Below are positions 31,401 through 42,945 of a DNA stretch of 64,000 nucleotides, piece by piece. Source of the stretch: Misgurnus anguillicaudatus (taxonomy: Eukaryota > Chordata > Actinopteri > Cypriniformes > Cobitidae); contig NC_073356.2 in NCBI RefSeq assembly GCF_027580225.2, forward strand, positions 9,246,001 to 9,310,000, in the 5' to 3' direction. Below the pieces are notes generated by a model that had not been told where the DNA came from, searched no databases, and worked only from the letters and a program-made list of their open reading frames with translations. Position numbers and translations under genes: made by a program. Position 1 is the first letter of the stretch; each line of letters opens with the position of its first letter.

Positions 31401-34400
31401 GAGACGCTGCAGCCGGTCCAGGAGAGACACTTTTGCTTTATTTGATTGTGACCTGTTTGTTTTTCCGTTTTATGATTACCTTTAAATATGTGTGACCTGT
31501 GTTAGGACTCAGAGGGGTTAGGTAAGCCTACCACGTGGTTTACATTTTGCACACATGTAGTATACTTTTGTTATTTACATTAGGTTAGGGATTTGTGCCA
31601 CTCTGTATGTTTTGTTTGGTTAGTTTAGGATAGTTTAGTTTACGACGTCACGGACGTTGAATATTTTTTTATTTATTTTCTTTTCTTTTTAGTTTAGGAT
31701 TAGATGGGTTTGGGTTTTTTTGTTATTTTCTTTTGTTTGGCACAGTCCTGCTGTTCCCTCTGTTAGTCTTTATTTGGCCATTTATAAATTCTTACTTTAT
31801 GTATCCAATTTATTCCCTTACATACATTAAATTACATTTATTTTTGAAATTCTCGTATTTGTGTGTCTCTTGTTAATTTTCAACCTTCAATAGTGATTAC
31901 TGGTGACGTGTCTGAACTGTTTTAAAATGTTCCCCTTCAATAATTTTCTAGACATTAAAGAAGGGTCGTAACATATTGGGGGCTCGTCCGGGATACAATT
32001 GAATTAATATCTAAATATGAAATTAATGGTCCCGACATAATAATAAAAAAACAGTTCATGATTTTTGTCTCTGGTATCACTATATGGTTGAAAATTGATA
32101 CGTGCGGTTTTTCAGCGTCGTAAAGATGGTTCTGTTTAGTTTGGAAAAATTTCTAGAAAATCCCTCGCTAGAACAATTTGACAGTTAGGAAGGAGAATTT
32201 AGTCCTAATAGCAGGATATTTTCAAATTCCTTAAAATAAGCAGTCTCTTAAGGAAAAGATTAAATCTGTGGTATATAGTAGGCTAATGGAAAAGAATGTA
32301 CTTGTGTTGCCAGAAAGAGTAGCTATGGTTTGGGACAGTGTGGAGGGGCATATGTTCGGTATGAGTGGGAATGAAGGTATGGAGGAGCTAATGCCTACGG
32401 CGGAGGTGGAGACCGATGCTAGGGCGGGGCTCGGGGGCTGCCTCCATTTGAACCATTCTCCCCTATGTCTGCATCCTCAAAAGATTAGGGTGTTGGTGTA
32501 GACTGCCTAGAAACTTAATTGTTTAGAGTAATTGTGTTCTTTGTTGATGTTGTTTTATGTTTTGTGTATTGGACCCTCTTGAAAATGAGATGTTGCATCT
32601 CAAGGGGCTATCCATAAATAAAATTACAAATTAGAAATTACACAAACATGTAGTGAATCATAAGTTATAAGTGTTTTAGAGTGTTGCTTGACTCGCACTC
32701 GCTCCACCCACGGTAGTAACTCCTCCTTCTTCATTTTTTCGTACGTTATCGGAAAAAGATTCGGTAAAGCTAATCTTTCTTTTATAAATCTGATTAAACC
32801 AAAGACTCTTCGGAGATATAAAGAATGTAATACTAGGTACTCCAGATTAACATCAGAAATGCAGAAACAGCATGTTACGTGAGCTTTAACATATTTTGGC
32901 TCCTACACTGATGTATCTTATCATATAAGCAGCAGTGTTGGGACATTACTTTAAAAAAGTAATTAGTAAGTAATTACAGTTACTAGTTACTTCTCACAAA
33001 TAGTAACTGAGTTAGTAACTGTGTTTATATTATAAAAGCGCAAATAAACTCAAACTTTTACTTTAGTAAGGCAGGACTGTAAATAGCCATTTATCAGGTG
33101 ATGAATATAATTACTGCTTAGTTAAAATGCTGAAAATGTTACTGTTGAAGTCAACTGTTAAAGCATGAAATAAATTTACTATAAATCTGTAAATTTCAGT
33201 ATAATGTGTGGGTTTATGTCCGTTTACCATAAGAAGTGGTGGGACACACAGACTGCAATCATTTGGTCAATCTGGTCCAAGCATCTTAATCATTTGATCT
33301 ATTCTTTAACTGAACGCCATGTAAAGGGTGATTTTGTAAGAATAAAATCATATTTCCTTCATCTCAAGATATTTCACTTGCTTCCACTGATCAGTAATGT
33401 AGCTATCAATTAAATGTAAATCTGCAACGCGGTTATGAGACTCTTGACAACGATCCAATCACATGAGGTCAAAAACTAAAAAATAAAAAAACAATAATAA
33501 CACGCTTACAACATAAAGTGGAAGGGTTTGGAGCCACAGTCCTGCCACCTAAAGCAGATCCAAAACAAGCCAATTAGAGCTCAGCCTTATGTCACACGTT
33601 TACCCCATTTACTGATCTACATACACACTCATTTGGGTGGCGCCCCAGACACACAAACATGACACACACACACACACACACACACACCAAACTCAGTTTT
33701 GATTTTTTAAAATAAATGATTACAACAGTGAAATAGTACAACTAAGCGATTTATTTTGTATTAATTTGCACTATATATTTAACTTTTTGGTAACATGATA
33801 AAGTAGCTTTCCTCTCTGGCCCCCTATTGACCAGCCGCCACTGTGTCTGTCTCCAAAAGTCTTTAACAACATCAGAAAAGATTTGTCACTAATCGCTTTT
33901 TTGAAATAAAGTCCCTAAAGGTAATTTATTGTAATTTGATTATTTGTTACTGAAAAAAGTAATGCCGTTAATAACGCCATTTATTTATAATGCCGTTATT
34001 TCCATTACTCCATATCAGTGCCATGGTTTTGTCTCAAGATGCACACTTGCAATATTTTTGTAAGGTTTCTTGGTAAAAACTACTTGAATGCCCTGATATA
34101 ACTAAGGTCTAGTCCTGGATTAATCTAAACTCTGTCTGGGAAACTGCCCCTATAAGTACTAAATATATCCTAAACTCCTTTTAGATTTTTGTTTTTGATA
34201 AAAAAAAAAACTTTTATAAAACAGTTGCTCAATGCTCACATAACAGTTAAAAAAATTGTATCTACAATAGTTAAGGAGAAATACCTGAACCTGATGGAAT
34301 AAAATCATATGTAGGATTGTCTTCCTCTTTATCTGTGTGATCTTCCTCTTCTGTGGGTTCAGTTTTAATCTTCATCATCAGGTTCCTGCAGTCAATCAGT

Positions 34401-35002
34401 TTGACTGAACACATCTTCAGTGTGGTCTGCAAGATCTGCTGCTGTTCTCCAGCGTTACAGACAGAATCCAGAGACTCTGTGGAGGTTTGATCAGTAGATT
34501 CCTCATCCTGTAAGCCCTGATTACTGTCACACACAGTGTCCTGAGCGTCTGTGGGCTTTGACTCAGTATAACAGAGTAAAGTGAGACTGAGCTCTGAGTC
34601 CTGTGTGTGTCTGGATTTCTCTTCAGAGAGTTTAGAGTCCAGCAGTGGCTGTGGTGTGCGGCTCTGATCTCTGCTCATCAACACTGAATCCAGACATCCA
34701 TCAGTCACATACACTGAAGATTCACAACAAACCACATCCACATCCTGACAACACAACACACTCAGTGTAAGATTATAAATGATTTAATGTTGTCAAACAG
34801 ACAGAGTGATTCATGTAAAGTATGTATAAGTTGTACAAACCTCTCTCTTCACTCCTTCATCTCCTCTTGACCTCAGCTTTGTCTCCAGTAACGCCACCTC
34901 TTTCTTCAGCTGAGAGATTTCTGTGATGAAATCATCAATATCCAGCATGGACAGATCAGTTCCTACCGATTTACAGCACATCTCATCTGTCATCATCAAC
35001 AT
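28443..35002 (-). CDS. ZNF-B: C2H2 zinc-finger protein, 18 fingers, three coding exons
   Basis: Predicted 756-aa nuclear DNA-binding protein. Coding exons on the minus strand are 35002-34841, 34744-34285 and 30091-28443; intron phases 0 and 1 are as in ZNF-A. Exon 1 encodes the MLMM...[13 protein letters not shown] module with a two-residue SR insertion. Exon 2 is the acidic linker with IKTEP; its donor lies six bases later than in ZNF-A, giving PSGS before the junction. Exon 3 starts DVKSES. Eighteen fingers follow; 10-13 and 14-17 form a duplicated four-finger block. Finger 14 reads HHCVCGK, one residue short between its cysteines. Several linkers are canonical TGEKP/TGERP; finger 1-2 has the family Lys/Glu-rich spacer. 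The array ends in a frameshift-derived stop after GERPHTV. Probably still expressed, with a shortened array. Confidence 0.86.
28554..29207 (-). repeat. Two four-finger repeat blocks in ZNF-B
   Basis: Fingers 10-13 (29207-28887) and 14-17 (28871-28554) match in order: [23 protein letters not shown] and [10 protein letters not shown]. The period is about 333-336 bp. Finger 18 starts a third copy of the RQHNNL type. This points to unequal crossing-over or replication slippage in four-finger units. Confidence 0.85.
30366..30790. other. ZNF-B intron 2, unassigned repeat-like sequence
   Basis: A palindromic AATAATGCATTATTTTTGAA block occurs here with a run of G near 30630. No coding sequence or clean termini. 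Confidence 0.35.
30795..30950 (+). pseudogene. THAP-like domain fragment
   Basis: Plus-strand reading starts [16 protein letters not shown], resembling the N-terminal Cys-x-x-x-Cys of THAP domains. After a stop it resumes as [15 protein letters not shown] and reaches a GGTAAGT-like donor near 30946-30951. THAP domains occur in P-element-type and other fish transposon-linked genes. The frame is broken and no downstream exon was found. Confidence 0.45.
31188..31973 (+). repeat. LTR (786 bp) of a retroelement with tRNA-Pro primer site
   Basis: Begins TGTTACGTCCC and ends GGGTCGTAACA, giving perfect 7-bp inverted ends TGTTACG/CGTAACA. CTATTTAAG near 31391 is a TATA-like box. No second LTR is present. 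Located in ZNF-B intron 2, in the opposite orientation to the gene. Confidence 0.85.
31977..31994 (+). other. Primer-binding site, tRNA-Pro type
   Basis: TGGGGGCTCGTCCGGGAT lies three bases after the LTR and equals the primer site I know from tRNA-Pro-primed retroelements. Confidence 0.85.
32126..32495 (+). pseudogene. gag N-terminal remnant of the LTR element
   Basis: Opens [20 protein letters not shown] at 32126 and is stopped at once by TAG. Further Gag-like reading continues at 32240-32490 ([20 protein letters not shown]). The element is cut off here, leaving only LTR, primer site and the start of gag. Confidence 0.6.
32505..32640 (+). mobile_element. LINE 3'-end fragment
   Basis: GGACCCTCTTGAAAATGAGA...CATCTCAAGGGGCTATCC followed by ATAAATAAAA is a common fish LINE 3' terminus. 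Only the tail is present, directly after the gag remnant. Confidence 0.6.
32641..32932. other. ZNF-B intron 2, no recognised content
   Basis: A short possible LINE-like frame at 32688-32880 is unsupported by any motif I recognise. Confidence 0.3.
32933..34019. mobile_element. hAT-like element with degraded right end
   Basis: The left end CAGTGTTGGGACATTACTTT and the subterminal AGTAATTAGTAAGTAATTAC are typical of a widespread fish hAT family. The right side carries the matching GTAATGCCGTTAATAACGCC/ATTACTCCATATCAGTG in inverse. Target duplication is not visible. A (CA)n tract lies inside at 33661-33688. Confidence 0.65.
33661..33688. repeat. (CA)n microsatellite
   Basis: Uninterrupted CA repeat of about 13 units after GACA. 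Confidence 0.9.
34060..34170. mobile_element. Fragment of GGTTTCCC-type MITE
   Basis: AAGGTCTAGTCCTGGATTAATCTAAACTCTGTCTGGGAAACTGCCCC shows the same terminal signature as the complete element at 44919-45142, which ends TCTGGGAAACCACCCC. Only one end is present. Confidence 0.55.
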
Positions 35003-35161
35003 CTCAACACTAAAATACACAGAGACAAGACTCTGTTTACACTCAATAAAACACTCGAGAGAGAGAGAGCAACACTGAGGACAAAGAGTATAGAGGATTA
35101 CATGCGAGCGAGCTCTTTCTTTCTTTCTTTAGTGTGTTTATAGATTCGGCGGACTAAAGGG

Positions 35162-35187
35162 CTGCAGAGCGCCTCCTACTGTACTGG
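35162..35187 (-). promoter_or_regulatory. CTCF-like motif in ZNF-B promoter
   Basis: On the minus strand it reads CCAGTACAGTAGGAGGCGCT then CTGCAG, one base different from the ZNF-A copy over this span. It lies about 160 bp upstream of the start codon. Confidence 0.5.
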
Positions 35188-35370
35188 AGAGAGAAGACGC
35201 TAAACGTTTATAAACAAAGATGGGACGTTTCATAGAAATAAATAAATATTAAAGAATGGCAATTTCAATGGGATTTACAATTAAAAGGAACACACCGAGT
35301 GAGGAAAAGAGCTTGAAGGAACATGAAAGAAACGATTATGACTAGAATATGACAGTCAATCAAATAGCTC
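35188..35370 (-). promoter_or_regulatory. Promoter-proximal block of ZNF-B
   Basis: Reverse complement of the ZNF-A upstream block at 31-177. Homology ends near 35370, which marks the edge of the duplicated segment. Confidence 0.5.
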
Positions 35371-35689
35371 AGGTAATATCACGGTTGCCAACTTTCGGGT
35401 TCAGCTAGGATTTTCCGGGAGGGCTTTTCGGGTTCGTATATTAAATTATTATTATGCTTATTATATACTTTGATTAAAATAATTGTATATAAGTTATTTA
35501 CTTAAATAACCCTTTGCCAATAGTGTGGATTACCTATTTCTGTGTAAAATTTTTGGAAAAGACTCCGGAAAAATGGTTAACAATATAATCATATTTTAGA
35601 AATTAAATAACTTTAGTTAGAAAAACGTAAAAAAAACCTATAAAATAACGTTCTATTTCCGTAAAGAATACTTTCCTGGCTAGTACATG

Positions 35690-36190
35690 TTGTTTTTATC
35701 TATCATCTCAAATAATTAAACACATTTCCATATAAGGAGGAATAAAACAATATATTAATAACAACATTTATAACAATTACATTATTACTGGAAAAATGTC
35801 TATTGAAATATTATATGATTACAACACAGATTATTTTAAGTAAAAATACATCAACACAGCACACATTGTATTTAGATATATAAATGATAAAATACAATGC
35901 TAACTAGTGACTTCAACACAATAGAAGAAATATAACAGTATTGAAAATTAATACACATTTAATTTACTTAGATTTAAAGATCTTACCACAGCAGTTACCG
36001 CCTCTCAATTATTAAGTTAACGTTACAACAATCAATAACATCATCTCTTCAGACGGAAATCACTGAAATATATATTAGTTCTCACATATAAGTTACTAAA
36101 TGAAGAAAGAAAATAGAAACCGCTAGAATAAATGAGGTAAAACCTTTTGACAAATAAATAAACATTTACTGTAAGTGCATTATATGTTTG
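35690..36190. repeat. Dispersed AT-rich repeat, copy 2
   Basis: Same family as 26530-27140, in the same orientation. Just upstream, 35640-35690 shares AACGTTCTATTTC-GTAAAGAA with the hairpin element 26031-26409, so hairpin and repeat probably belong to one larger transposon family. Confidence 0.7.
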
Positions 36191-36707
36191 AACCTTTATT
36201 TTGTACTTTGAGTATGCACTTCCGGGTCATGGTATTTCACTGGTTTCACCTGTATTCACCTTATTCCCCCACGCCAGGGATGGGCAGTATTTCAAATACA
36301 TGTATTTAAAATACGTATTTGAAATACAAAATAGTATTTTGTATTTTGTATTTTAAAGCCTTTGAAAAAAATGAAATGTAATTTGTATTTAAATACATTT
36401 AAGATGAGTATTTTTGTATTTTTAAAATACTCAAAATACTTTGAGCCAGTCAACCAGTCAGGGTGCTGTTTTCATGCATCAACTAGTTCAGACCAGACAC
36501 CAGAGTTCAGGTAAGCAAATATATCTGTGCAGCTTTTAGTGGGCAATAATTGAAATGTTGGAGTGGGAAATAAAGCAAAGGCGATTGAATTATTGGGTGT
36601 GATGTGATTTGTGTTATAACTGTCGCAAAAGGAAATTCAAATTCACACTTGCACGTTGGCAGGCAGTTGCACGCTACAGTTGCACTTGCACATTGCACGA
36701 CTGAGAC

Positions 36708-37806
36708 TAGGGTTGCCACCCATGTCTGATAAAAAACCTGGACATATCGATGACCCGGCCAATTGGTTTGCTCACAAGCCCCCCCCCCCCCCCCCCCCCA
36801 TAGCATAAAATTTCTATAGGCCTATGCAATTATTGGCAATTCTCTAAAACTTTACAATTCTCTTTTTTTTCAATTCTTATTTGTTAACATTGGTTAATAT
36901 ATTAACTGACATGAACTAACCGTGAGCAGTACATTTGTTACTGTATTTGTTAATCTTTGATAACGTTAGTAAATAAAATTACAGCTGTTCATGGTTTATT
37001 CATGTTAGTTCACAGTGCATTAACTAATGTTAACAAGATTTAAATAAATGCATTATTAACATTAACAGAGATAAAAAATTGCTTTATGCTATAAGTGCAG
37101 TTTATTATTGGTTCATGTGTTAACTAATGAACCTTATTGTAAAGTGTTACCCAATTATTTGTTCATTATGTTAAAATATGTAAATCAGGTTTACAATTTA
37201 TTAAAGCTGCTTATACTATTTATGTAAACTTTTTTTTATTTATATTCCATTGCAACTTTAAACAGTTATAAATAGCAACTAGCAAATATGCACATAAAAA
37301 TTAAACTTGTTGAACTCACCTCAACATGTATTTTACAATCATTTAACCCGCCATGGGAAAAGCTGAAGTCACTGTTACAAACTCTACACCATGCAAGATT
37401 TTAACTCTTTTAAGACAGGGATACACTTTCGTGTAGTCTGATGTAAAATGCGTCTTATATTTTCGCTTTTGGGGCACTCTCCCTCTGCCATGGCGCTCCT
37501 GTTTCTAGATACACTGATTAGTTTGGTTCGGGAGAAGAGATAAAAGCCCGCCCACACTGACAATTGATTGGTTGATGTCCTGAAACAGGCCAATCAGGAT
37601 GCTCTCTGTCTTACATGTGCTAAATGAGGCAAACACACACACAGACGCCAGGTCTCCCTCTCTGCCGTGCGCGCGTTAAATTTCATATTCACATAGCTTT
37701 TCAAAAACCGGGACATTCAGTGTCCCGGGAGAGTTGATAAATTTCCCGGGACAGGTTATTAAAAAGAAGGACAATCCCGGTAAAACCGGGACAGGTGGCA
37801 ACCCTA
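36708..37806. mobile_element. Nested hAT element (1099 bp) with perfect 8-bp target duplication
   Basis: Ends TAGGGTTGCCACC and GGTGGCAACCCTA are inverted; ACTGAGAC precedes (36700-36707) and follows (37807-37814). Inside are a run of C and a TTAACATTAGTT-type repeat at 36880-37150. Confidence 0.93.
36779..36799. repeat. Poly-C tract (21 C)
   Basis: Uninterrupted C run near the left end of the nested hAT; length may be affected by sequencing error. Confidence 0.85.
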
Positions 37807-37856
37807 ACTGAGACAGAGTGTGGAACGCTGACAAATTGGCCTACACTTTTGACTTA

Positions 37857-38345
37857 AAGGAAAACCACATTTTTTTTATATTTTACTATGTTACCTCAAC
37901 TTAGAGAAATTAATTCATAACTATCTTTTTTCAATGCATGAAGAAGGAGCACATGGTTTGCAGCATTTCGACCTCAGCGTGGAGTAACATCTTCACAGGC
38001 GTGGTGATGTGACTGCGCCAGGGGTTGAAGTGCTGCAAACTAAGTGCTCTTCCGCCATACAATATAGTTCTCATTTTTATTCACTTAAAAATCACGTTTT
38101 ATTTTGTGCCACCATACTTACTTGTGTAACTATGTAACAGTCTTTAAAATAGGGAAAACATGGAAGTGTTTGGTGGCTTCTAAATTCCTCCCTGTTTGGA
38201 TCCTAAGGAATAAATGGGACTAGGCTAAATGCTAACACATTCATGACATGCTGTGCAAAGATTAAGTGCACATACAGTATTGGAAGGGGATGGGCATGTA
38301 TTGATTCATCAGGTAAGAACATAGTAAAATATTGAAAAACTGTGT
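37857..38345. mobile_element. TIR element, internally deleted copy
   Basis: Begins AAAGGAAAACCACATTTTTT and continues TTTTACTATGTTACCTCAAC; ends with the inverse GGTAAGAACATAGTAAAATA. It is the same family as the element at 62695-64000, sharing GCACAAAATAAAAC-type, AAACATGGAAGTGT-type and GGCTAAATGCTAACACATTC blocks. Confidence 0.72.
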
Positions 38346-38757
38346 AAACCTAAAAAGGCTTTTATGCTTGACGTGCTTTCCATTGTATAATTCTGTGAAA
38401 TGACAGAGGTCGACTTGTGAGTAATTGTTCTCAAAACCATCAAAAAGCAGCAATGAGAGGAATTAGTTTCCGAATAATTTGTCTCGTGAGACGTTTGTAA
38501 ATGCATGGATTTCTTAACATATAAACTGATTAGGTTGTGGGTCATTTTGACGACACATGAAAAAGTTTTTATAATGTTTTTATAAAACATCACTTTACTT
38601 GAACGGGTGTTCATAAGGCTGACATGACACATTCATGGTCGTGGCATGACACGTGTCGTGGATATGGGGGAGATTTTATGGATGTTTATGACAAGTGTCA
38701 TTTGTTCAATTATGTCATTTTTATTGCAAGGATTGTCTTTGTTATGACAACTTGACA

Positions 38758-39026
38758 TTAAAGCAACACTATGTAGTTTTTTACCTTTAAATAATCTCTC
38801 TAAAATTATTTCAGTGATAGAACAACTTTTAACTGGACAAATTGTACTGTTGCTGCAACCTGAGCAGCCTCCTAGCTGTTACAAGCACACTCTGAAAGTG
38901 GCGGTGGAGGGTAGAGCACACAGCCCCGCCCCTCCCCCTGCCTGCAGAAGAGTGTCTGATACCAGGCACTGTTGCGCTTTTCAACCACATGGGGGAGCTG
39001 TAAGTCATTTTTACATGTTGCTTTAA
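38758..39026. mobile_element. TTAA-bounded MITE, copy 2
   Basis: Inverse-oriented copy of 3341-3624, with termini TTAAAGCAACACTATGTAGT and ATGTTGCTTTAA. Sits inside the hAT 36275-39879. Confidence 0.85.
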
Positions 39027-39887
39027 CCCATACATCATAACTTGCCATGACAACTTGACATTAACCAAGACAACATAACTGACCACTTTTTACCAGTGAT
39101 ACAAATATAATTTGTCATTAAAATGTCATTAAGTGTTAATACTCTGTTAAATAGTTTTATAACAGCATCATGAATATTCTTCAGTTCATAATGTTTATTT
39201 GACCGAGTATTAATAATATTTAACAGTATTAACACTTAATGCCATTTAAATCATGGTTTAATGTTATGTTAACCCACAAAGCTAGGTAGTTCCTTAAGTT
39301 TGATAATTATTGTTTATAATTTATTAATTTAAGTTGTGTTGTATTGGTTTATGTGTCAAGTTGTCATAACAAAGATATCTCAAACAATGTCATCTTTGCA
39401 TTGGAAGTTACATGGTTGAGTAAATGACACTTAATGGCAGTTGTCATGGATGTGCGTGGGGTCTTCTTCATGTTCATGACACGTGTCATGTTGTGGTTGT
39501 GAGGGTGTCATGTCAGTCTTGTGCACACCCCTTCAAGTAAAGTGTTACCAAGTTTTTTTTCTAGTTTTTTATTTTTTACAGGGCAGGGGAAAGCAAGAGG
39601 TACGTAAAATAAAATGAAAGTTTCTAAGTAGTTGCACACATCTAAATGCTTTTTGGCATTCAGAAATAGACCCAGATAGATTTCAGCCTAATAGAGATAC
39701 TTGCACAGAATCACCAATTTCACATGTATTTTGTGTATTTTCAAAATACAAAATACTGTATTTGTATTTAAATACATTTTTCCTCACAGTATTTTGTATT
39801 TGTATTTAATTACATTTTTCGACACAGTATTTTGTATTTGTATTTGAAATACATTTCCATGTATTTATGCCCATCTCTGCCCCACGC

Positions 39888-40416
39888 CCCTTTTTAATTC
39901 TTCGCTCTTCCGCATTTTGTCAACCGACTTCCGCTGCTAATATGACACAGTGCATTCGGTGGTTAGTTTGGTGGTTAGAAGATTGTTTGTAGTTCACTAT
40001 AACTTTAGCGAAATGACAAATAATGTAAATGTTTTAAATTAGGAGCACGGTTAAAACTTAACACGATGCTCGGATAGTCTTATAATGTCCCATCAATCGT
40101 CACGTGGTTAGACGATATGAAGCGGCCGCGGCAAGTAACCTATGGGACATATTACCTCGTGCTGTCAGGAGTTGATGGAGCAGCATTGGAAATTATTAAA
40201 GTACTTATGCCTACCAATATTTACACAGTGGTTTCGTGAATGCTTTTTTAAAGCAAATGTGCACCTTAGCCCGTCCAATAACTATTTCGTTTTTGTGGTA
40301 GCTACCATGATAGAATTAATTTGCAAACTTGCCAACACTTATTCCTTCAAATCAGGAGACTTAAATCCTTTTAAATGGAATCTACAAAGCTCACATATGG
40401 TTTAAGAAATTCCTTA
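39888..40416. other. Non-coding region, no recognised gene
   Basis: A short plus-strand frame at 40142-40405 has no recognisable motif and is not called. Confidence 0.3.
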
Positions 40417-40705
40417 CAGATAATATCTGATCACATTGTAAAGGTTTAAATAGACAGGTAACAGCTGATCACATAGTAAAGGTTTAATATAACTGCATGA
40501 CAGGTAACAGCTGATCACATAGTAAAGGTTTAATATAACTGCATGACAGGTAACATCTGATCACATTGTAAAGGTTTAATATAAATGCACAACAGATCAC
40601 ATTGTAAATGTTTCATATTACTGCATGACATCTGATCACATATGAAGGTTTAATGTAACTTTACAACAGGTAACATCAGGTCACATTGTAAAGGTTTATA
40701 AATAT
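40417..40705. repeat. Minisatellite, about 46-bp unit, six to seven copies
   Basis: CTGATCACAT(T/A)GTAAAGGTTTAA recurs, starting at 40427, 40465, 40511 and 40557, then in more degenerate form. Spacers carry CATGACAGGTAACA. The spacing is 38 bp once, then 46 bp. Confidence 0.88.
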
Positions 40706-41900
40706 AACTATGGACTAAGAAACAGCTACCTTTTCAGCAAGACCACCCTGCAATAAATTAAGCATCCTTGCTGCTGTATTAAATCCAATGTAAGTCGCTA
40801 AAGCATCTGCCCAATACGTAAATTGAATAAGAAGACTAAATGTTAAATTTTCTGGATCTGAGTAGAAACATAAGTGTTTTATTTAATTTATTACTACATT
40901 ATTTTATTCATCATTAATAGTTGGACGTCCAACTGCAGGGAACATTTGCATAACACCTCCCTAATGTATACCCAAAGAAACAAGATGTAACTTTCATTCA
41001 CACTATAGTATTTGTTGCTGCCCCATGTCACGAAGATGCTGGGTTTTTCGGTGCGTTCGGCAAGCTACTTTGTTTGGCTTTCCAACAATATGAACTCATT
41101 TTTTTTTCTTTACAACGCTGTTCTAGAACAGGGGGTTATTCCAGAAAGCTAGTTATGTGACATACCTGGGAGGAATGTTTGAAATTTGAAATGTCTTTCT
41201 GTATTCCCTGTGTGCGCGCATAAACTCTTGCTTACCAGTAGGAGGTTGATTTAACTAACTCTTATCAGGTGTTTTAGAACTGACAAGGTCAAGGTATGCA
41301 GGTTTTGGGTTAATCAACCAAAAGCTCAGGGTTTTCATATTTATGTTTTCATATTTAAAGAATTTCTTACTGTTGATTTAAATGCAAGTTTTAAGCAGTG
41401 TACAGTAGCGCTGCTTGTTTGTCATTACTATATTGGTATACTTACCTTACCAATCTGTTACATTAAGTGGTTCTCACAAATTTGATGAATCAGCTTGGTC
41501 ATCTGCATTTCCTGGTTCAGATTTGGGCTCGTATTGAAGGTAGTAAAGATGATATTGTCTCTTTTACCGGCATTGCCAGGTCCGTGGCCTGTCGGCAGAG
41601 TTCTGAATTGAGCTACTTTTAAACAGTTTCTGCAGGTTGATGTTTTTGTGAATGAATGAAATGTTTATTTATCTGTCAATATCTCTTTAAAATCATCTAT
41701 ATTGTGTTGTCATTGTGATGCTGAAATATTTTTAATAAAAATAACCTGTTATACATAGAAAGCTGCTCCACTAATGGAAATGTTGTATTACTAACAGAAT
41801 TTAAATTACATTGATTTAATCTTCCTTTAATTATATGGGAATGTATGTTTTACTTATTTTAGTTATATAAGAGATATACAGATAAAAACAAAACATAGGA
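40706..41900. other. Intergenic sequence without recognised content
   Basis: AT-rich; no splice-consistent coding, RNA gene or clear repeat termini seen. Confidence 0.35.
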
Positions 41901-42860
41901 CGAGGCACTCACTACAGAGTAATGTTAGGTGAACGTTCCCAGAACCAGCAACAGACTGGGACAATAATTCAGGCCGGAAAATTTGACTCCATCCCAGGCC
42001 AACTTCACTGCTGCCATCACCATGTAATTCACGGGACTTACTAATCCTATAGGTTAATATTATTAGTTGATATAACAGGAAGAAAAACACATTTCACATA
42101 AAAATTGTCATTTTGCGTCATCGAAAGAAGGAAGTGCTATATCTTTGTCGAAGGTATAAGACTCCAAACACTCGCCTGTTTCTCAATACCAAGTACGGCA
42201 AGTTCAGACTTGCGTCCTTCGTAGTTCTATGAATTCAGACTTTATATGTATAATAAAGATAAATAAACTGATGAGACAAAAAAATGATATATCCAAAGGC
42301 AATATTTTATGTTTGACCATCAGACACCGGAGGGCAGAGCAGCATCGCTGAGACAGAGGCAAATTTCAGAAGGACTTGCCGAGATTAGGCTGCCCTCGTT
42401 GGTGTATATACGTCGCTGACCATCGGTTAATTCCCCAGAACTCACATATTCAAAAGTAAATTTTTATATATGTGATATCTTTACTAACTGACCACATATT
42501 TTAAGTTTATTCAACTATATTCTCGACTAAAAAGCTCTTATAACCATATTTGATGACATAGAAAGAATACTATTTTGAATTTTTTGCAAGCTTTAAGCTT
42601 CATTGACGTTGACGTGAAATGCATTCTGGGAAACTTGGCTGTCAGAAGTCCGCACAAGTTAACTTTAGCATCAGTTAAAAGGATAATAACAACAGACTTC
42701 ATATGAAGATCTGTTGTATAGGAATTGATGTTGATATCCCTAAATGCATACTTGAGGCACACTACTCCTCAACCGTTTCATCTCCTGAGGTTACTCCTTT
42801 CTCGTAACTCAGTGCATAAACCCCTGAGATGACCTAACCTCAGTCTCTTAATGCCACAAT
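41901..42860. other. Repeat-like intergenic sequence
   Basis: The ACTGGGACAATAATTCAGGC...ATCCCAGGCC block near 41950-42000 resembles a common fish repeat. 42170-42430 and 42590-42830 look transposon-derived but have no clear ends. Confidence 0.35.
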
Positions 42861-42867
42861 CTCAACA

Positions 42868-42945
42868 CAACCCAACCATACACACCAACCCGCTTGACCC
42901 ACTGTCGTCGTTAATGCAGGTTCAGTGGCAAACGGTGGCAAAATA
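42868..42945. repeat. Single fragment of the 129-bp tandem unit
   Basis: Contains ACCCAACCATAC, CCAACCCGCTTGAC, CCCACTGTCGTCGTTAATGC and GTTCAGTGGCAAACGG, the blocks of the array at 10876-11380. Confidence 0.88.

Larger units (their letters stand above)
36275..39879. mobile_element. hAT element, 3.6 kb, with perfect 8-bp target duplication
   Basis: Starts CAGGGATGGGCAGTATTTC and ends ATTTATGCCCATCTCTG, with extensive subterminal AAATACAAAATA/TATTTTGTATTT motifs on both sides. CCCCACGC flanks it at 36267-36274 and 39880-39887. No transposase frame is apparent; the interior is filled by other elements (36708-37806, 37857-38345, 38758-39026). Confidence 0.9.

Noticed and set aside
37384..37593. 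Minus-strand frame inside nested hAT
   Set aside because: Contained in a transposon interior and without motifs.
40142..40405. 87-codon plus-strand frame
   Set aside because: No recognisable domain and no flanking exon structure.
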